Part shown: in pieces, positions 1 to 13,338 of the stretch
How the letters are laid out: every line of letters starts with the position of its first letter
Numbering within the stretch: the stretch's first letter is position 1
Assembly (NCBI GenBank): GCA_009746045.1
Contig: RPFO01000167.1
Location: 849,431-913,430 of the forward strand
Reading direction: 5' to 3'
Origin: Mesostigma viride
Taxonomy: Eukaryota; Streptophyta; Mesostigmatophyceae; Mesostigmatales; Mesostigmataceae
DNA length: 64,000 nt
The notes under the pieces: generated by a model
Seen by the model: only the letters and a program-made list of their open reading frames with translations
Database searches by the model: none
What the model was told of the DNA's origin: nothing
Made by a program: the position numbers and the translations under genes

Positions 1-282
1 CGATCATGAACGGATAGCCCCCAACGATCATGAACGGATAGCCCCCAACGATCATGAACGGATAGCCCCCAGCGATCATGAAGTGATAGCCCCCAACGAT
101 CATGAACGGATAGCCCCCAACGATCATGAACGGATAGCCCCCAACGATCATGAAGTGATAGCCCCCAGCGATCATGAACGGATAGCCCCCAACGATCATG
201 AACGGATAGACCCCAACGATCATGAATGGATAGCCCCCAACGATCATGAACGGATAGCCCCCAACGATCATGAACGGATAGT
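1..282. repeat. 24-bp minisatellite (about 11.5 copies)
   Basis: A 24-bp unit built around CGATCATGAACGGATAGCCC is repeated head to tail from the window edge to about 282, with a few single-base variants. Because 24 is a multiple of three it reads as an 8-residue repeat (DHERIAPN) without stops. It lies upstream of a COQ2 exon, in what must be an intron, so the open frame is taken as incidental. Confidence 0.95.
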
Positions 283-424
283 TTCAACTTTTTCAGCTGC
301 TATAAACTTGCTGGCCAAAAGTACGTACCAGAAGCTGATGAGATGTCAACGATTGTCTTCCATAAATTTTCGTGATAACCGGACCACCACCGCCGCCACA
401 CCCACACCCACGGGCGTGCCCCAG

Positions 425-3400
425 GTGGAGCGCACCAAGACTCGCCCGCTGGCCAGCGGCGAGCTGACCATGTGGCAGGCGACCGTGTTTCTGGGCGGCA
501 TCCTAACTGCGGGGCTGGGCATCTTGCTGCAGCTGAACACGTACAGGTGTGTTTGGGGGAGGGGAGGGAGGGGGATGGCGTGGGCCAGTGAAAGGATGTA
601 GTATAATAAGGCGATAGGGCGGTAGGGTGATAAGGTGATAGATGATGGGGAAACAGGGCGATAGGGCGGTAGGCCACCCTAGTAGGCCGGGCAATGGGGT
701 GGGTGATCTTGCTGCGGTTCAGTTGCCTCTTCCTCTGGGTCAGCGATGTTGTCGCGAGCGTCGCCACCAAAAGCTGCTCTCACTGCTTATTTGCACGTAG
801 TCTGCACACCCTCCGCGTGGCTCGTAGCTTGCCCACGTGGCATGCGCATGGTGAACTCTTTGGGGGGATTAGCGGGCGTATGGCCTTTGCTCTACCACAC
901 ACGTCACACCCATAGAAAAACGGGAAGCTGGCCACAGTTAAGGGTTGCCACAGTTAGGGGCAGCCTTGCGAAGGAATCGTGTCACACTGTCATCGAACGG
1001 TCTCAGTGCGTGATGATGTCTTCCTGGTGTGGCCTTCGTGTGCGCAATGTGATGATGCTAGCGCGCATTCTACACATGCATGCATGCATGCATTCATGCA
1101 TGACCCTGTGCACTTCTTTCCCTTGATGGGCGCCTCCTTGACCCCCTTGCTTTGGCCTCAAACCCCCGCCAACCTTCTCCCCCCCCTGACGTTTGTAAGC
1201 TTGGCCAATCCAACCGTTTCGGAAGTGGCTGCCTTTCCAAGCAGTTAAGTATGGCACCCCTTGGTCACTGGACCGGTCACTGTGACCCGTTGGTGGTTGC
1301 CTTGCCAAGCTAAAGAATGGCACCCCTTGGTCACTGGACCGGTCACTGTGACCCGTTGGTGGTTGCCTTGCCAAGCTAAAGAATGGCACCCCTTGGTCAC
1401 TGGACCGGTCACTGTGACCCTTTGGTGGTTGCCTTGCCAAGCTAAAGAATGCTACCACCAGCTAAATAAAGCTTTTTTTTTGTTTCTTGCCGTACTGTTT
1501 TCTTCCATCGCGCCCTTTTCGCAGCATCCTGCTGGGCGCTTCCTCGCTACTGCTAGTCGTCACCTACCCACTGATGAAGCGCGTCACCTTCTGGGTAGGT
1601 TCTTTCTGTTCTGGCAACCACGAGCTTGCGGGAGCTTGCCTTCCTCGCACACGGCACCGCCGCGCACACGCTGGTTGCTAGCACACGCTGCACACCCTAG
1701 CACGCGCTGCACACCCTAGCACACACTTAGCACACTCTGGTTGCTAGCACACACTGGTTGCTAGCACACGCTGCCCACCCTAGCACGCGGCACTGGGAGT
1801 CTGCTGTGTTCCGCCCGACTCAAGCGGTTTCTTTAAAGCGAACGCTTATGGATCTTTTCCACCCCTCCATCCCCTCTTCTCCTCTTCTCCTCTTCGTGCC
1901 CTTGCCCCCTTGTCCCCTCCTCACCCCATTGCCCCTCATCTCCTTGGCCCCTTGTTTCCCTCCCCCTCCCTCTGTCACCCCAGCCGCAAGCCTACCTGGG
2001 CCTCACCTTCAACTGGGGTGCACTTCTCGGCTGGGCAGCTGTCCATGGCAGCATCCACTGGCCCGCCGTGCTCCCCCTCTACGGTGCTGGCGTGTGCTGG
2101 ACGCTGGTTTACGACACCATCTACGCGCACCAGGTGGGGCCACCGTGCCGTGCCGCTCGCATGGCCGACATAATGCCACGGCAACCGGCTAACTATTTGT
2201 AGTAATGTTAGTATTCTGTTACGGGTAGTAGATAGTGGTAGGACAACAATTTGTTTTGGTATTACAAGTAAACCGTGTACTCCACTGTTCACGTTGCCGC
2301 CCATGCTTTCAAGGAATTGGAAAAATTGTAATATCTCCGCATTGATGACCACGCCGTATCTTCAAATGGGGCGGCATCAGATAGCCACACCCTCCCTCCC
2401 ATGCCACTCTGTAGCTTGGCGTGGCGGGCGTGCACGGTATGCTTGGCAGGGGGCTGGGGGCGCCGAAGAGCCCACCACCCCTTTGACAAACATTTGATTC
2501 ATTGCCAGTTTTAAGCTAGTTGCCAGCTTTCAGCGCACAGGCAAACCCATATGATTTGTTACAGCGCCCCATAACGTGCTTGCTGCAGTAATCATATGGT
2601 GTCGCGTGGAACCAGTCATGTCACATGGCCCTGCTCTAGCCCTATGGTCCTTCTCTACCCGTTTCTCTCCATTTCTCTACCATGTTCCTTTCGTTTCTCT
2701 ACCCTTTCCCCACCACTCCCCTACCACTCATCCAACCTTCCCCTACCACTTGTCGACCACTCCCCTACCACTCATCCTCCGTCTCTCTACCCTTCATCCA
2801 CCCTTCCCCCATCATTCCTCCACCAATCCTCTACCACTTATTTTCACCACTGGCATCACAGGACAAGGAGGACGATGCTCGCGTGAACGTGAAGTCGACC
2901 GCGCTGCGCTTCGGCGACGCCACCCAAGCGTGGCTCACCGGGTTCGCGGGCCTGACCTGGCTGGGGCTGGGGGTGGCCGGAATGCAGACTGATGCAGGTA
3001 AGGGTGGCTGCATACTACGCTACTGTTTCACCACCCTCATGATTTCTAAGGTACAACTAGTACAAGCGGCCTTTTTTAGTATTACCAGCACTACTTTTGA
3101 TGTTAAGGTATAGTGTGCTTTTCTAAGGCTAGGTTCATGCAGACAGCTGGTAGGTTTTTTCCTTCCTCTGTTTTTGTGCTCCGCTCGCCCCGCTCACCTC
3201 CCTGCCAGGATAGATAGGCAATGCAGAGTTAGGGCCGTCTGGTTTCTACATCAAGTATTCAAGCGAACTTGACATTGAAGTTTCGAACTTCGCATTTCTT
3301 AAGCGCGCTTGATACGAACTTTCGAACTTTCGAATTTTTTAAAGCGCTTTCGACATCGATCTTAACATCGGACTTCTGTGATCAGTATCAGGTACTCCAT

Positions 3401-4869
3401 GGCACTCCATGCCAGTTGGGCATATTCAATAGGCTTTGGGCATATTCAATAGACTTATTGCTTGTCAGTCGGTGGTATTGTCAGATTTATCTGGGTCTGA
3501 GCAATGGCAGCGGCTGGCCCTTCACAAGCACGGGCCCCTCAGTTAACAGTCGCTTGCTTGACATAGCGCCAAAGGTTGTCACACGTGCAGAGCACACCAG
3601 CAGAGCACACCAGTAGAGCACACCAGTAGAGCACACCAGCAGAGCACACGTGCAGAGCACACCAGTAGAGCACACGTGCAGAGCACACCAGCAGAGCAAA
3701 CCAGCAGAGCACACGTGCAGAGCACACCAGTAGAGCACACGTGCAGAGCACACCAGTAGAGCACACCAGTAGAGCACACCAGCAGAGCACACCAGCAGAG
3801 CACACCAGTAGAGCATACGTTTCTGTTCGTGTATTGCCAGAGCTCGGAGGGTAAGCCTGGCAGGGTCAGCCTGGCAGAGAAGCTGCAAAATCGCAAGTGC
3901 TGGCAGGGCAAGATCCTCCTATGCTCTCTGTACATGCTCTTTGTCTATAGCTCTCTGTTTAATGGTGGTTATCAAATGCTCCCTATCCCATGCTCTCAAT
4001 CGAGTACCCTCGGTATGGCTCCCTGTGTGCAACATGCAGTCCATGGTCATTATTGACAAAAGTAATAATGTTCTTTGCCGTTTTTCTCCTTCGCTCATCG
4101 GCACATCTTGCAGGGTGGCCCTACTTCCTGGGCACGTCCCTGGCGTGCGGCCATCTCGCCTGGCAGATCGCCACGGTGGACCTGGACAACAAGGCCGACT
4201 GCGCCGCCAAGTAAGCAAGAGCTGCTGTACTAGCTTGTATCAAGTGAGACAACTACTGGACGCGTGGCGGTCCAACGTCGAGTGAGGACTAGAGCAGCTG
4301 TCTGAGGGGAAAGGCGCGAAAAACGTGGAAGCCGCGTGGCTGTATGTAGGAAGACCTGCATGGAGGGAGGCAAGGAGCATGAAGCAATCCGGCAATTACT
4401 GGCGAGCCACAGCACCACCAAACACGTGTATCGCCATAAATGATTCCGCGACATACTGCTTGCGTGCGTACCCCACTCGTCTATGGGAATCGACACCAAG
4501 CTGTTCGCGAGGTAACGCTCCAGGTTGAGGCTAGCAAGTAGCAACCATATGATGTCGTTGTATACCGTCGAGTCAAGCAGCAAATAGTAAACTACATGCT
4601 GCCGAGTGCCGGTAGGCGAAACGATGTGTTGTATACATCGATTTACTTCCGATGATGGTTGCTTGGGATGGTGAGGCCAGCACCAACTATTCACGTGGTA
4701 CTCGTAGTCATTCTTGTGACACATTAACCATTTATTATGCCCGCGTTGTCTCAACTTGCTTGTGCTGCCCGCTTACCTGCCCATTTGGATTTGCAGGTTT
4801 GCGTCCAACAAGTGGTTCGGTGCCTCGGTGTTTGCTGCAACGGCCTTGGGAAAGCTTGTTGGAGTATAA
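425..4869 (+). CDS. COQ2: 4-hydroxybenzoate polyprenyltransferase, mitochondrial (3' six exons)
   Basis: UbiA-family membrane enzyme that prenylates 4-hydroxybenzoate in ubiquinone synthesis at the mitochondrial inner membrane. Six exons are visible: 425-546, 1525-1594, 1984-2133, 2862-2997, 4114-4210 and 4797-4869 (TAA stop). All junctions are GT-AG and phases agree across each intron. The joined protein shows the family landmarks: [12 protein letters not shown], hydrophobic helices, [11 protein letters not shown], and the second Asp-rich motif [14 protein letters not shown] split exactly at the exon 3/4 junction, followed by KSTALRFG. The first Asp-rich motif (NDxxD) and the transit peptide must lie upstream of the window. 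The exons show no frameshift or internal stop, so the gene looks intact. Introns are 390 to 1,116 bp and hold the tandem and dispersed repeats listed separately. Confidence 0.93.
1253..1450. repeat. 66-bp tandem repeat, 3 copies, in COQ2 intron
   Basis: Three consecutive 66-bp copies begin at 1253, 1319 and 1385, nearly identical, starting GGCACCCCTTGGTCACTGG. A degraded partial copy precedes them at about 1215-1252. They lie in the intron between 546 and 1525. The unit contains a short palindrome (GGTCACTGGACCGGTCACTGTGACC). Confidence 0.9.
3240..3365. repeat. AT-rich short repeat (CGAACTT motif) in COQ2 intron
   Basis: The motif CGAACTT and related TTCGAA/AAGCGC words recur five or more times within 125 bp of COQ2 intron 4. 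No coding potential is seen. Confidence 0.5.
3588..3815. repeat. 15-bp minisatellite in COQ2 intron
   Basis: About 15 copies of AGAGCACACCAGTAG, with the variant AGAGCACACGTGC interspersed (13 bp, containing CACGTG). It lies in the 2998-4113 intron of COQ2. Confidence 0.92.
4237..4400. repeat. Dispersed repeat, copy 1 (partner at 46298-46450)
   Basis: About 150 bp beginning AAGTGAGACAACTACTGGAC matches the sequence immediately downstream of the LINE at 46298-46450, including the block GGAAGACCTGCATGGAGGGA, with scattered substitutions and indels. It sits in the last intron of COQ2. The element type is unknown; its starting motif GTGAGACAACT recurs elsewhere in the window. Confidence 0.75.
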
Positions 4870-5105
4870 GCCTGGTAGCTCCTGGATGTCACTAGGACGG
4901 ACATTCCTTATTTATTACACCCCATTTTCTGCTTACTATTTATGAGGGACTTTTCTACAGCCCCACGATCGTACTTAGAGCTGTGGTAACTGATATAGTG
5001 ATATTGATAACTAGAAGAGCCAGTGCTGCGTGCAGGGCGTGATAGGCCTGCCAGGCTGTCTAAGTGGGGCAGGGAGACATATGGTTCCATGGGCTGTCAA
5101 ATGTC

Positions 5106-5440
5106 CATTAATTAATTAATCAATTAATTAAACTCGTGCCCCCGTTGGGGAGTCACGGGGCACCGGCCGAAGTGCTTTTAATCCCTGTGGGTGCACAACA
5201 GGAAGAAAGGGCAGAGACCCCCTTTCTCCTTCATGCCAGAGGCATGGCACAGCAGCAATAGGACACGATAGACGATCCGGCAAGTTCTGTGGGTGCAATA
5301 AGACCCATGTTAGCATATCATAACAAGGATTCTCCCGATTTCTGGTCTGCGCTGGTTGTCTCCTTGATATCATAACAAGGAGTGTGGGCAAGTAATCTGA
5401 TCATAGCCAGGACGTACCATGGCTGTACACAGGCTAAGCT
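5106..5440. repeat. Hairpin repeat family, copy 1 (TTAA tract, hairpin, 250-bp body)
   Basis: A TTAATTAA tract is followed by a hairpin with stem GTGCCCC (5136-5142) / GGGGCAC (5157-5163) and a 14-nt loop containing TTGGGGAGTCAC. The following 250 bp match 14167-14400 (for example GTGCTTTTAATCCCTGTG, CAATAAGACCCATGT, TCATAGCCAGGACGTA). Unlike the 14-kb copy it carries an extra insertion at 5330-5366 and no (GGAT)n array. Confidence 0.85.
5330..5366 (+). mobile_element. 37-nt insertion flanked by a 15-bp target-site duplication
   Basis: ATATCATAACAAGGA occurs at 5315-5329 and again at 5367-5381. Between them lie 37 nt ending GGTTGTCTCCTTG. The related copy at 14.3 kb lacks this insertion, giving an empty-site comparison. 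The same 37 nt, with two substitutions, occurs inverted at 33099-33135 flanked by AGGTAT, and a 25-nt version at 33615-33639 is flanked by a 10-bp duplication. The shared end is the GGTTGTCTCCTT end. Insertion with target duplication is seen directly; the retroposition mechanism is inferred. Confidence 0.8.
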
Positions 5441-5567
5441 AAGGCTTGGCTGGTTGTGTACCGTGCGTTAGCGGGCACGTGACTAGGTATGGTGGCTCGG
5501 CTAGCTGGGCAAACATTCTAGGCATGGCTGCCATGGCGGCAGTGACTACCAATGATTCAAGCTAGGG

Positions 5568-6315
5568 CTATTCTAGCCCGCAGGGGGCAACCACATCTTG
5601 TGGTTGCATGATCATCAGGTCCCCGCCCCTCCAGTACACCTTGGGCTTCTGGGGGTCCTGCTTGTGGCGGAGATATTCCGGCCACAGGTCGCGTCGCTGC
5701 TGCTGCTGAGCGGGGGTCAGGTCGTTGTCCAGCGTCCAGGTGAGGTCGTGCAACCTCTTGCGACGAGAGAGGAACCGCTGCTTGTCCTCAGGGGAGGGGA
5801 AGGTGAGCAGGACTGGTGGGGGAGCCGCCTTGTCCCGTGAGTGGGGAAGGCGCGGTGGCACCCGCGCAGTTCTACCTCACCTACAAGGCCCATGAGGGTA
5901 AGAAGCTGGTTCTTGAGCTCGTCGGCAAGGGTAGTTGACGTGACTCACTTGGCTTCTGGGGGAAGCGAAGCAGCACCACTCGACACTCGCGGCGAGCGCG
6001 GTCGGTGGCCTCCCGTTGTTCGGCCTGGCGGTGGTCCTCCAGCTCCTGGAGTTTCGTGGCGATGGCGTCAGTGGTTGAGGCGGTCGCTGACCGCAGCAGG
6101 TCCGCGTATAGGAGAGTGGCGGGAGGTCGCCAGCATCCTGCCGGGGTGGCTGGGCTGCGATCGATGGTGGCCGTCTGCTCCGCTATCTTTGGGACCTGTG
6201 TGGCCAGGGCCTCGGATGTCCATGGACAGCGATCAAGAGGGAAAACTATAGGTCGATAGTTTTCCCGCAGTGCCCCTTGCAGCCAATAGACCGCCTGCAG
6301 GGCATATGCATGCAA
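5568..6315 (-). pseudogene. LINE ORF1-like protein remnant (frameshifted)
   Basis: Minus-strand sequence reads as a non-LTR retrotransposon ORF1-like protein across at least two frameshifts near 5945 and 5850. The N-terminal part (6315 to about 5945) includes a charged, possibly coiled-coil segment (KLQELEDHRQAEQREATDRARRE). The C-terminal part (5861-5568) contains VLLTFPSPEDKQRFLSRRKR followed by DLTPAQQQQRRDL, resembling the C-terminal domain of L1-type ORF1 proteins, and ends with a TAG stop. The family call rests on motif resemblance only. A shorter piece of the same C-terminus is at 15667-15745. Confidence 0.6.
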
Positions 6316-6589
6316 TGCTTCTTGGAGGTGGCCCGCCTGAAAGTCGTCGCTGACATGTGGGTTAGATACCTAGCTGGCCATTCGATCCAAGAATTGATCT
6401 ACTGAAGCCCTGTTGTTGTTGTTGTTGTGTATGAATTAGGGACGGACCCTGCTGTTGGTCTGTACCTTTTGACTCTCCCAGTGGCTAGCTAGGACGGCAC
6501 ATGCAATGAAATTTGAATTCAATACAAGGCGCTAGACAGGACCCCTAGGGTAGAGAGCTTAATTAGAATAGGGTTGGCTTGATGTTGTA

Positions 6590-6714
6590 GATAGATTAGA
6601 CCGGTAGGATTAATTAATTAATTAAAAGACACGTGACTGCGTCACGTGAGCATAAGTCCTCAGTGGGAGGGGAACATGGGATTGTTCACATGTGACCGGT
6701 AGGATTGTGTGTCC
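6590..6714. repeat. Hairpin repeat family, CACGTGAC variant
   Basis: After ACCGGTAGGA and a TTAATTAA tract comes a perfect palindrome: CACGTGAC (6630-6637), TGC, GTCACGTG (6641-6648). The next 25 bp (GAGCATAAGTCCTCAGTGGG and onward) recur inverted at 21935-21956 beside the same palindrome. A second ACCGGTAGGA follows at about 6695, just before the (CCAT)n array. Confidence 0.8.
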
Positions 6715-7323
6715 CCATCCATCCATCCATCCATCCATCCATCCATCCATCCATCCATCCATCCATCCATCCATCCATCCATCCATCCATCCATCCATCC
6801 ATCCATCCATCCATCCATCCATCCATCCATCCATCCATCCATCCATCCATCCATCCATCCATCCATCCATCCATCCATCCATCCATCCATCCATCCATCC
6901 ATCCATCCATCCATCCATCCATCCATCCATCCATCCATCCATCCATCCATCCATCCATCCATCCATCCATCCATCCATCCATCCATCCATCCATCCATCC
7001 ATCCATCCATCCATCCATCCATCCATCCATCCATCCATCCATCCATCCATCCATCCATCCATCCATCCATCCATCCATCCATCCATCCATCCATCCATCC
7101 ATCCATCCATCCATCCATCCATCCATCCATCCATCCATCCATCCATCCATCCATCCATCCATCCATCCATCCATCCATCCATCCATCCATCCATCCATCC
7201 ATCCATCCATCCATCCATCCATCCATCCATCCATCCATGCATCCATCCATCCATCCATCCATCCATCCATCCATCCATCCATCCATCCATCCATCCATCC
7301 ATCCATCCATCCATCCATCCATC
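6715..7323. repeat. (CCAT)n microsatellite, about 610 bp
   Basis: More than 150 perfect tetranucleotide units with one C-to-G change near 7239. The array runs open in several frames on both strands (PSIH and MDGW repeats) but these are not genes. Confidence 0.98.
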
Positions 7324-7680
7324 ACTATACTTTTCGTCCGAGGGTAGTAAAAAGGATCCGAGGCGTAAATTACGAGGTGGTAATTTACGGCACAGACTAC
7401 TCTTACCGTTTGTATAAGAGTTCGGATCTTTCTCGTAAGCTACGAGTTAGATCCGAGGTAAGATCCGACGTCGTAATTTACGAGGTAGTAATTTACGAGG
7501 TAGTAATTTACGAGGTAGTAATTTACGAGGTAGTAATGTACGAGGTAGTAATGTACGAGGTAGTAATGTACGAGGTAGTAATTTACGAGGTAGTAAGGTA
7601 CGAGGTAGTAATTTGCGAGGTAGTAATTTACGAGTTGGTAATTTACGATCCCGGTACTCGGTCCCGTAGGTTACGACGTC
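7320..7680. repeat. AT-rich module with 15-bp GTAATTTACGAGGTA repeats
   Basis: Directly after the (CCAT)n array, ATCACTATACTTTTCGTCCG starts a block that recurs inverted at 19077-19130. From about 7470 a 15-bp unit (GAGGTAGTAATTTAC) repeats roughly 12 times with T/G variants. The 18.9-19.1 kb copy has related GGTAGTAA and TTTACG words but no regular array. Confidence 0.85.
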
Positions 7681-8361
7681 GTATGCTTCTCGCGTACACT
7701 ACCGGTACTACAATCATGTCGCTATGTCGTTCTGAATTGCAGTACGCATGTCACTTATCAGAATTTCACTTTGATTTCACTTATCATTTCGGTCAACCTA
7801 ACCCCTAACACCCATTTACCCGGGGGAAAAAAATGAATGGCATTTGCAGCAAGGCTCATGCAAGACGAGTTCCTATTTCATAAAAAATTTCATTATTAAA
7901 TGCAGGATTACATGTCATGCACAAAAATCCAACGCCTTCACAGAAAATAGCATATCAAGTCTTCTGACGACAATATCAAGTCAATATCAAATTCGTGGCT
8001 TCTCTTCGTGGCTTGAAATACTGTTTCCATGCGGTGCTTAGGACAGCTCCGGGGATGTCGGCACCGCACAGAAGCTCCATCCGGGAGCAAGTGCGCCGGG
8101 GGAAGATGTTGTACATCCAGAGCTCGATATGTGCGGGAAGCCGTCGTGTTGGAAACCGAGGTGTCTGCACATAATTCCGCGCGCAGGCAGCTTGTGCCTT
8201 TACGGGGGAAGACCTGCGACACAAAAACCGTGTCCGGACAATGCAATACGGAGAAATGGCAACGGCAGATGGAGTCGGCTAAGGCCGCTTGTAAGGAAAG
8301 TGATTTTTAATGCACGAATAAATGTATAATGCATGCTACATCGCCATCGCTTGGGCGGTGA
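7681..8361. other. No recognisable gene
   Basis: Short open frames on both strands overlap in antisense and show no recognisable domain or splice pattern. Confidence 0.5.
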
Positions 8362-8600
8362 AAAGACAAGGACCAACCACATGCCCCCACCTACCCTTCG
8401 TGCATCCCGCCCTTGACGAGGCACAACCATGTGCCCCCACCTACCCTTTGTGCGTCCCTCCCTTGACAAGAAACAAGCACGTGCACCTATCTAACCTTTG
8501 TGCATCCCTTCCTTGGCAAGGAACAAGCACACCCACCCACCTACTCCACATGCATCCCTCCCTTGACAAGGAACAAGCACGATCACCCAGCTACCCACTA
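8362..8600. repeat. About 58-bp diverged tandem repeat, 4 copies
   Basis: Units contain CCACCTACCC, TTTGTGCATCCCTCCCTTGACAAG and GGAACAAGCAC at about 58-bp spacing, with substitutions between copies. Confidence 0.8.
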
Positions 8601-8829
8601 GCACGGCAGCAAGGCAGACCTTACAATGGCAAGTGATGTTTATCGGTAGAAACTGTTAGACAACTAGCAAACGAGCCAGCCGGTGAAGAGCAAGGCACGC
8701 ATGCAAGGAATTTGTCGTTGCCTATGTCTACGCTTGTGTTTGTCACTGCAGTTGAAATCTGCATTTGCATCAGCAGGCCCGATCGAACCCCATGTCGCCA
8801 CCCGCATTTCCACTTATACTTCACGGCCC

Positions 8830-9235
8830 CTTATTCTTCTCTTGTGCCTGCCTTTGCCCTAACTGTTACCCTAGCATCTGCCCTTGCCCCTATCCTTTGA
8901 TCCCCAGTGTTTGCCGTTGCCCTCATCCTTTCCCTAGTGCCTGCCCTTGTCTTCATCTTTTCCCTTGTGCCTGCCCTTGCCCTTGTCCGTTCCCTCGTGC
9001 TTGACTTGTCCTAATCTCTTTCCCTTGCGCCTGCCCTTGCCCTTATCCGCTTCCCTTGTGCCTGCCCCTGCCCTTGCCCTTGTCATTTCCCTTGAGCCTG
9101 CCCTTTTGGCAAGCACAAGTGCCTTTGTCCTTTCCTTGGCCTTGTGCTTGCTCTTCCAGTTTCCCTTTCCTTTGCTCGTGCGGTTGCCTTTGCTCTTACC
9201 CGGGTGCTTGCCCTTGCCGTTTGCAAGCTGCATTA
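8830..9235. repeat. Low-complexity CCCTTGYC-rich tract
   Basis: Irregular repeats of words such as TGCCCTTGCCCTT and TTCCCTTGTGCC run for about 400 bp. The strong strand skew opens frames on both strands, which are not credible genes. Confidence 0.8.
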
Positions 9236-11118
<1,883 letters not shown>

Positions 11119-11645
11119 GGTGGTGGTACACAAATACCGTACAGGTGGTACCATACACAACTGCAGCCAGGACAACAGCCGGGCGCTGCGTACCTGCCGT
11201 GGGAAGGAGGGGGTGGTACACAAATACCGTACAGGTGGTACACAACTGCAGCCAGCACAACAGCGAGTCGCTGCGTACCTGCCGTGGGAAGGAGGGAGGT
11301 GGTACACAAAAACCGTACAGGTGGTACACAACTGCAGCCAGCACAACAGCGAGTCGCTGCGTACCTGCCGTGGGAAGGAGGGAGGTGGTACACAAAAACC
11401 GTACAGGTGGTACACAACTGCAGCCAGCACAACAGCGAGTCGCTGCGTACCTGCCGTGGGAAGGAGGGGGTGGTACACAAATACCGTACAGGTGGTACAC
11501 AACTGCAGCCAGCACAACAGCGAGTCGCTGCGTACCTGCCGTGGGAAGGAGGGAGGTGGTACACAAAAACCGTACAGGTGGTACACAACTGCAGCCAGCA
11601 CAACAGCGAGTCGCTGCGTACCTGCCGTGGGAAGGAGGGGGTGCT
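11119..11645. repeat. 86-bp tandem array, 6 copies
   Basis: Six near-identical copies (first about 90 bp, the rest 86 bp) begin GGTGGTACACAAA and include CTGCAGCCAGCACAACAGCG and CTGCCGTGGGAAGGAGGG. Within each unit GTACAGGTGGTACACAA nearly repeats the unit start. Since 86 is not a multiple of three, the long open frames on both strands rotate through all frames and are not a protein signal. Confidence 0.93.
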
Positions 11646-11679
11646 ACACAAATATCCGACCTATATATTAGCGATAGCC

Positions 11680-12390
11680 GCCGCCTATTAAACAGGTCCT
11701 ATTCATCACGAGCGTCAACGCCCCGTCATCGCCCCGTCATCGCCCGGCCGAGGGCCTTAACCTGTTAACTGTTTATTCGGAGTGATAGTCAACGACCTAT
11801 ACTACCAATAGCTGCCGCATATCAAACATCGGTTTTTCATCGGGCCCGTCGAGGGCGATGACGGTGACGGTCGTCACCGTCATCGCCCTCGACGGGCCAA
11901 CATCTAAACTCTTCTCTTAATCAACAATCTATATTACCAATAGCCGCCGCCTATCAAACAGATCCTATTCATCACGCGCGTCAACGCCCCGTCATCGCCC
12001 CGTCATCGCCCCGTGATCGCCATGCCGAGCCAGCCGAGGGCCAACCTCTTAACTCTTTACATTTGTATTCGGAGTAGTAGTCAACGACCTATATTACCAA
12101 TAGCCGCCGCATATCAAAAAGGTCGTATTCATGACGCCCGTCGAGGGCGATGACGGTGACGCCGTCACCGTCATCGCCCACGGGCCAACATCTAAACTCT
12201 TCTCTTAATCAACAATCTATATTACCAATAGCCGCCGCCTGTCAAACAGATCCTATTCATCACGCGCGTCAACGCCCCGTCATCGCCCCGTCATCGCCCC
12301 GTCATCGCTCCGTGATCGCCATGCCGACTGCCGAGGGCCAACCTCTTAACTCTTTATTCGGAGTAATAGTTAACTGCCGGCATTGCCATA
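11680..12390. repeat. About 289-bp tandem unit with long palindromes
   Basis: AACATCTAAACTCTTCTCTT starts at 11899 and 12188, giving a period of about 289 bp, with a partial unit before. Each unit has short CGCCCCGTCAT repeats and a palindrome. The first palindrome is perfect: 26-nt arms at 11843-11868 and 11873-11898 around GGTC. The second (12145-12179) keeps 16-nt arms. Confidence 0.88.
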
Positions 12391-13338
12391 CAAGAAGAAG
12401 CTCTCGATCCTAGGTATAGACTACCTCGGGTATCATCATCGTAATTGCTAGCATCGAGATCATTCATACCTACCGACGATGGCCAGCTGCAAAAGAAAAA
12501 TGTCGACCAACAGACAGGACCTATCGCCGGGAACCCTCAAGGCAATAAGGGCGAGACAGGCTTTCACCGTTAAGTAAAGTTGTCCACATCGTGCTAAGGA
12601 ATTTGTGCTAATCTATGAGTACCTATATGGACACTTTGTCGCATTTTTTACATGGCAAATAAGCGATGTATGTGTCATGTAGGCTGCCATTGGTGCATGC
12701 ATGCATGGGCCAGCAATGATGGTCAGAGGTACATTGTGCCTATGAGATAACCATCGATTTGTTGATCAGCAAGTGATTCATTACGTGAGACAACAATATG
12801 TTTGGGGGCTAAGCTTCTTACATTGGTCACATGGCCCGCCATAATTGTTTTCTTATGTGTTTAAGGTTAGGGCTCTGTTCATGACTGAACGTCATGAACG
12901 CGCTCTATTCATGACATTGATTAATTGATTTTAATTAGTCTCATGTCCATGTTGGGGGACCGGGATCTCTGAATTCCCCAAAGAAGATATAGTGGAAGTC
13001 ACCCCAAGACGTCAATATCCGTCAAGACGTCAATAACAACATGTATGTCCACAGCTCAGCTAGTAGTCTAAAATATGGGCCTCGAGCTAATCTTGCACGC
13101 AAGCAATGCCTATCATCAAGGATTAATTAATGCCTATCAACAAGGAGACAATCATGCTTGTTAAATTTCCTAGGACCCACAACTGGGGGGTCGTAGTCTT
13201 TGACAATGTCCGCCTGGGCAACGCTACTAATCCTACACATCCGAGGTCCCATGTCTGAATAAGAGGGGTTGAGCGGATGACGCCAACAGTGTCTGTGCTC
13301 TGCATGTCAGCTAAAATCATATCGCGGAGACAAACATA
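12391..13338. other. No recognisable gene
   Basis: AT-richer DNA without convincing open frames. It includes one GTGAGACAAC motif (12786) and short GTCAAGACGTCAATA duplications near 13020. Confidence 0.5.

Noticed and set aside
83-601. Open frame with DHERIAPN repeats continuing into COQ2 sequence
   Set aside because: The repeat is a 24-bp minisatellite; the COQ2 homology starts after a proper acceptor at 424, so the joined frame is accidental.
6622-7808. Long open frames of PSIH and MDGW repeats
   Set aside because: They are translations of a (CCAT)n/(GGAT)n array that stays open in several frames on both strands; the same applies at 14.4-15.2, 15.75-15.95 and 19.13-19.23 kb.
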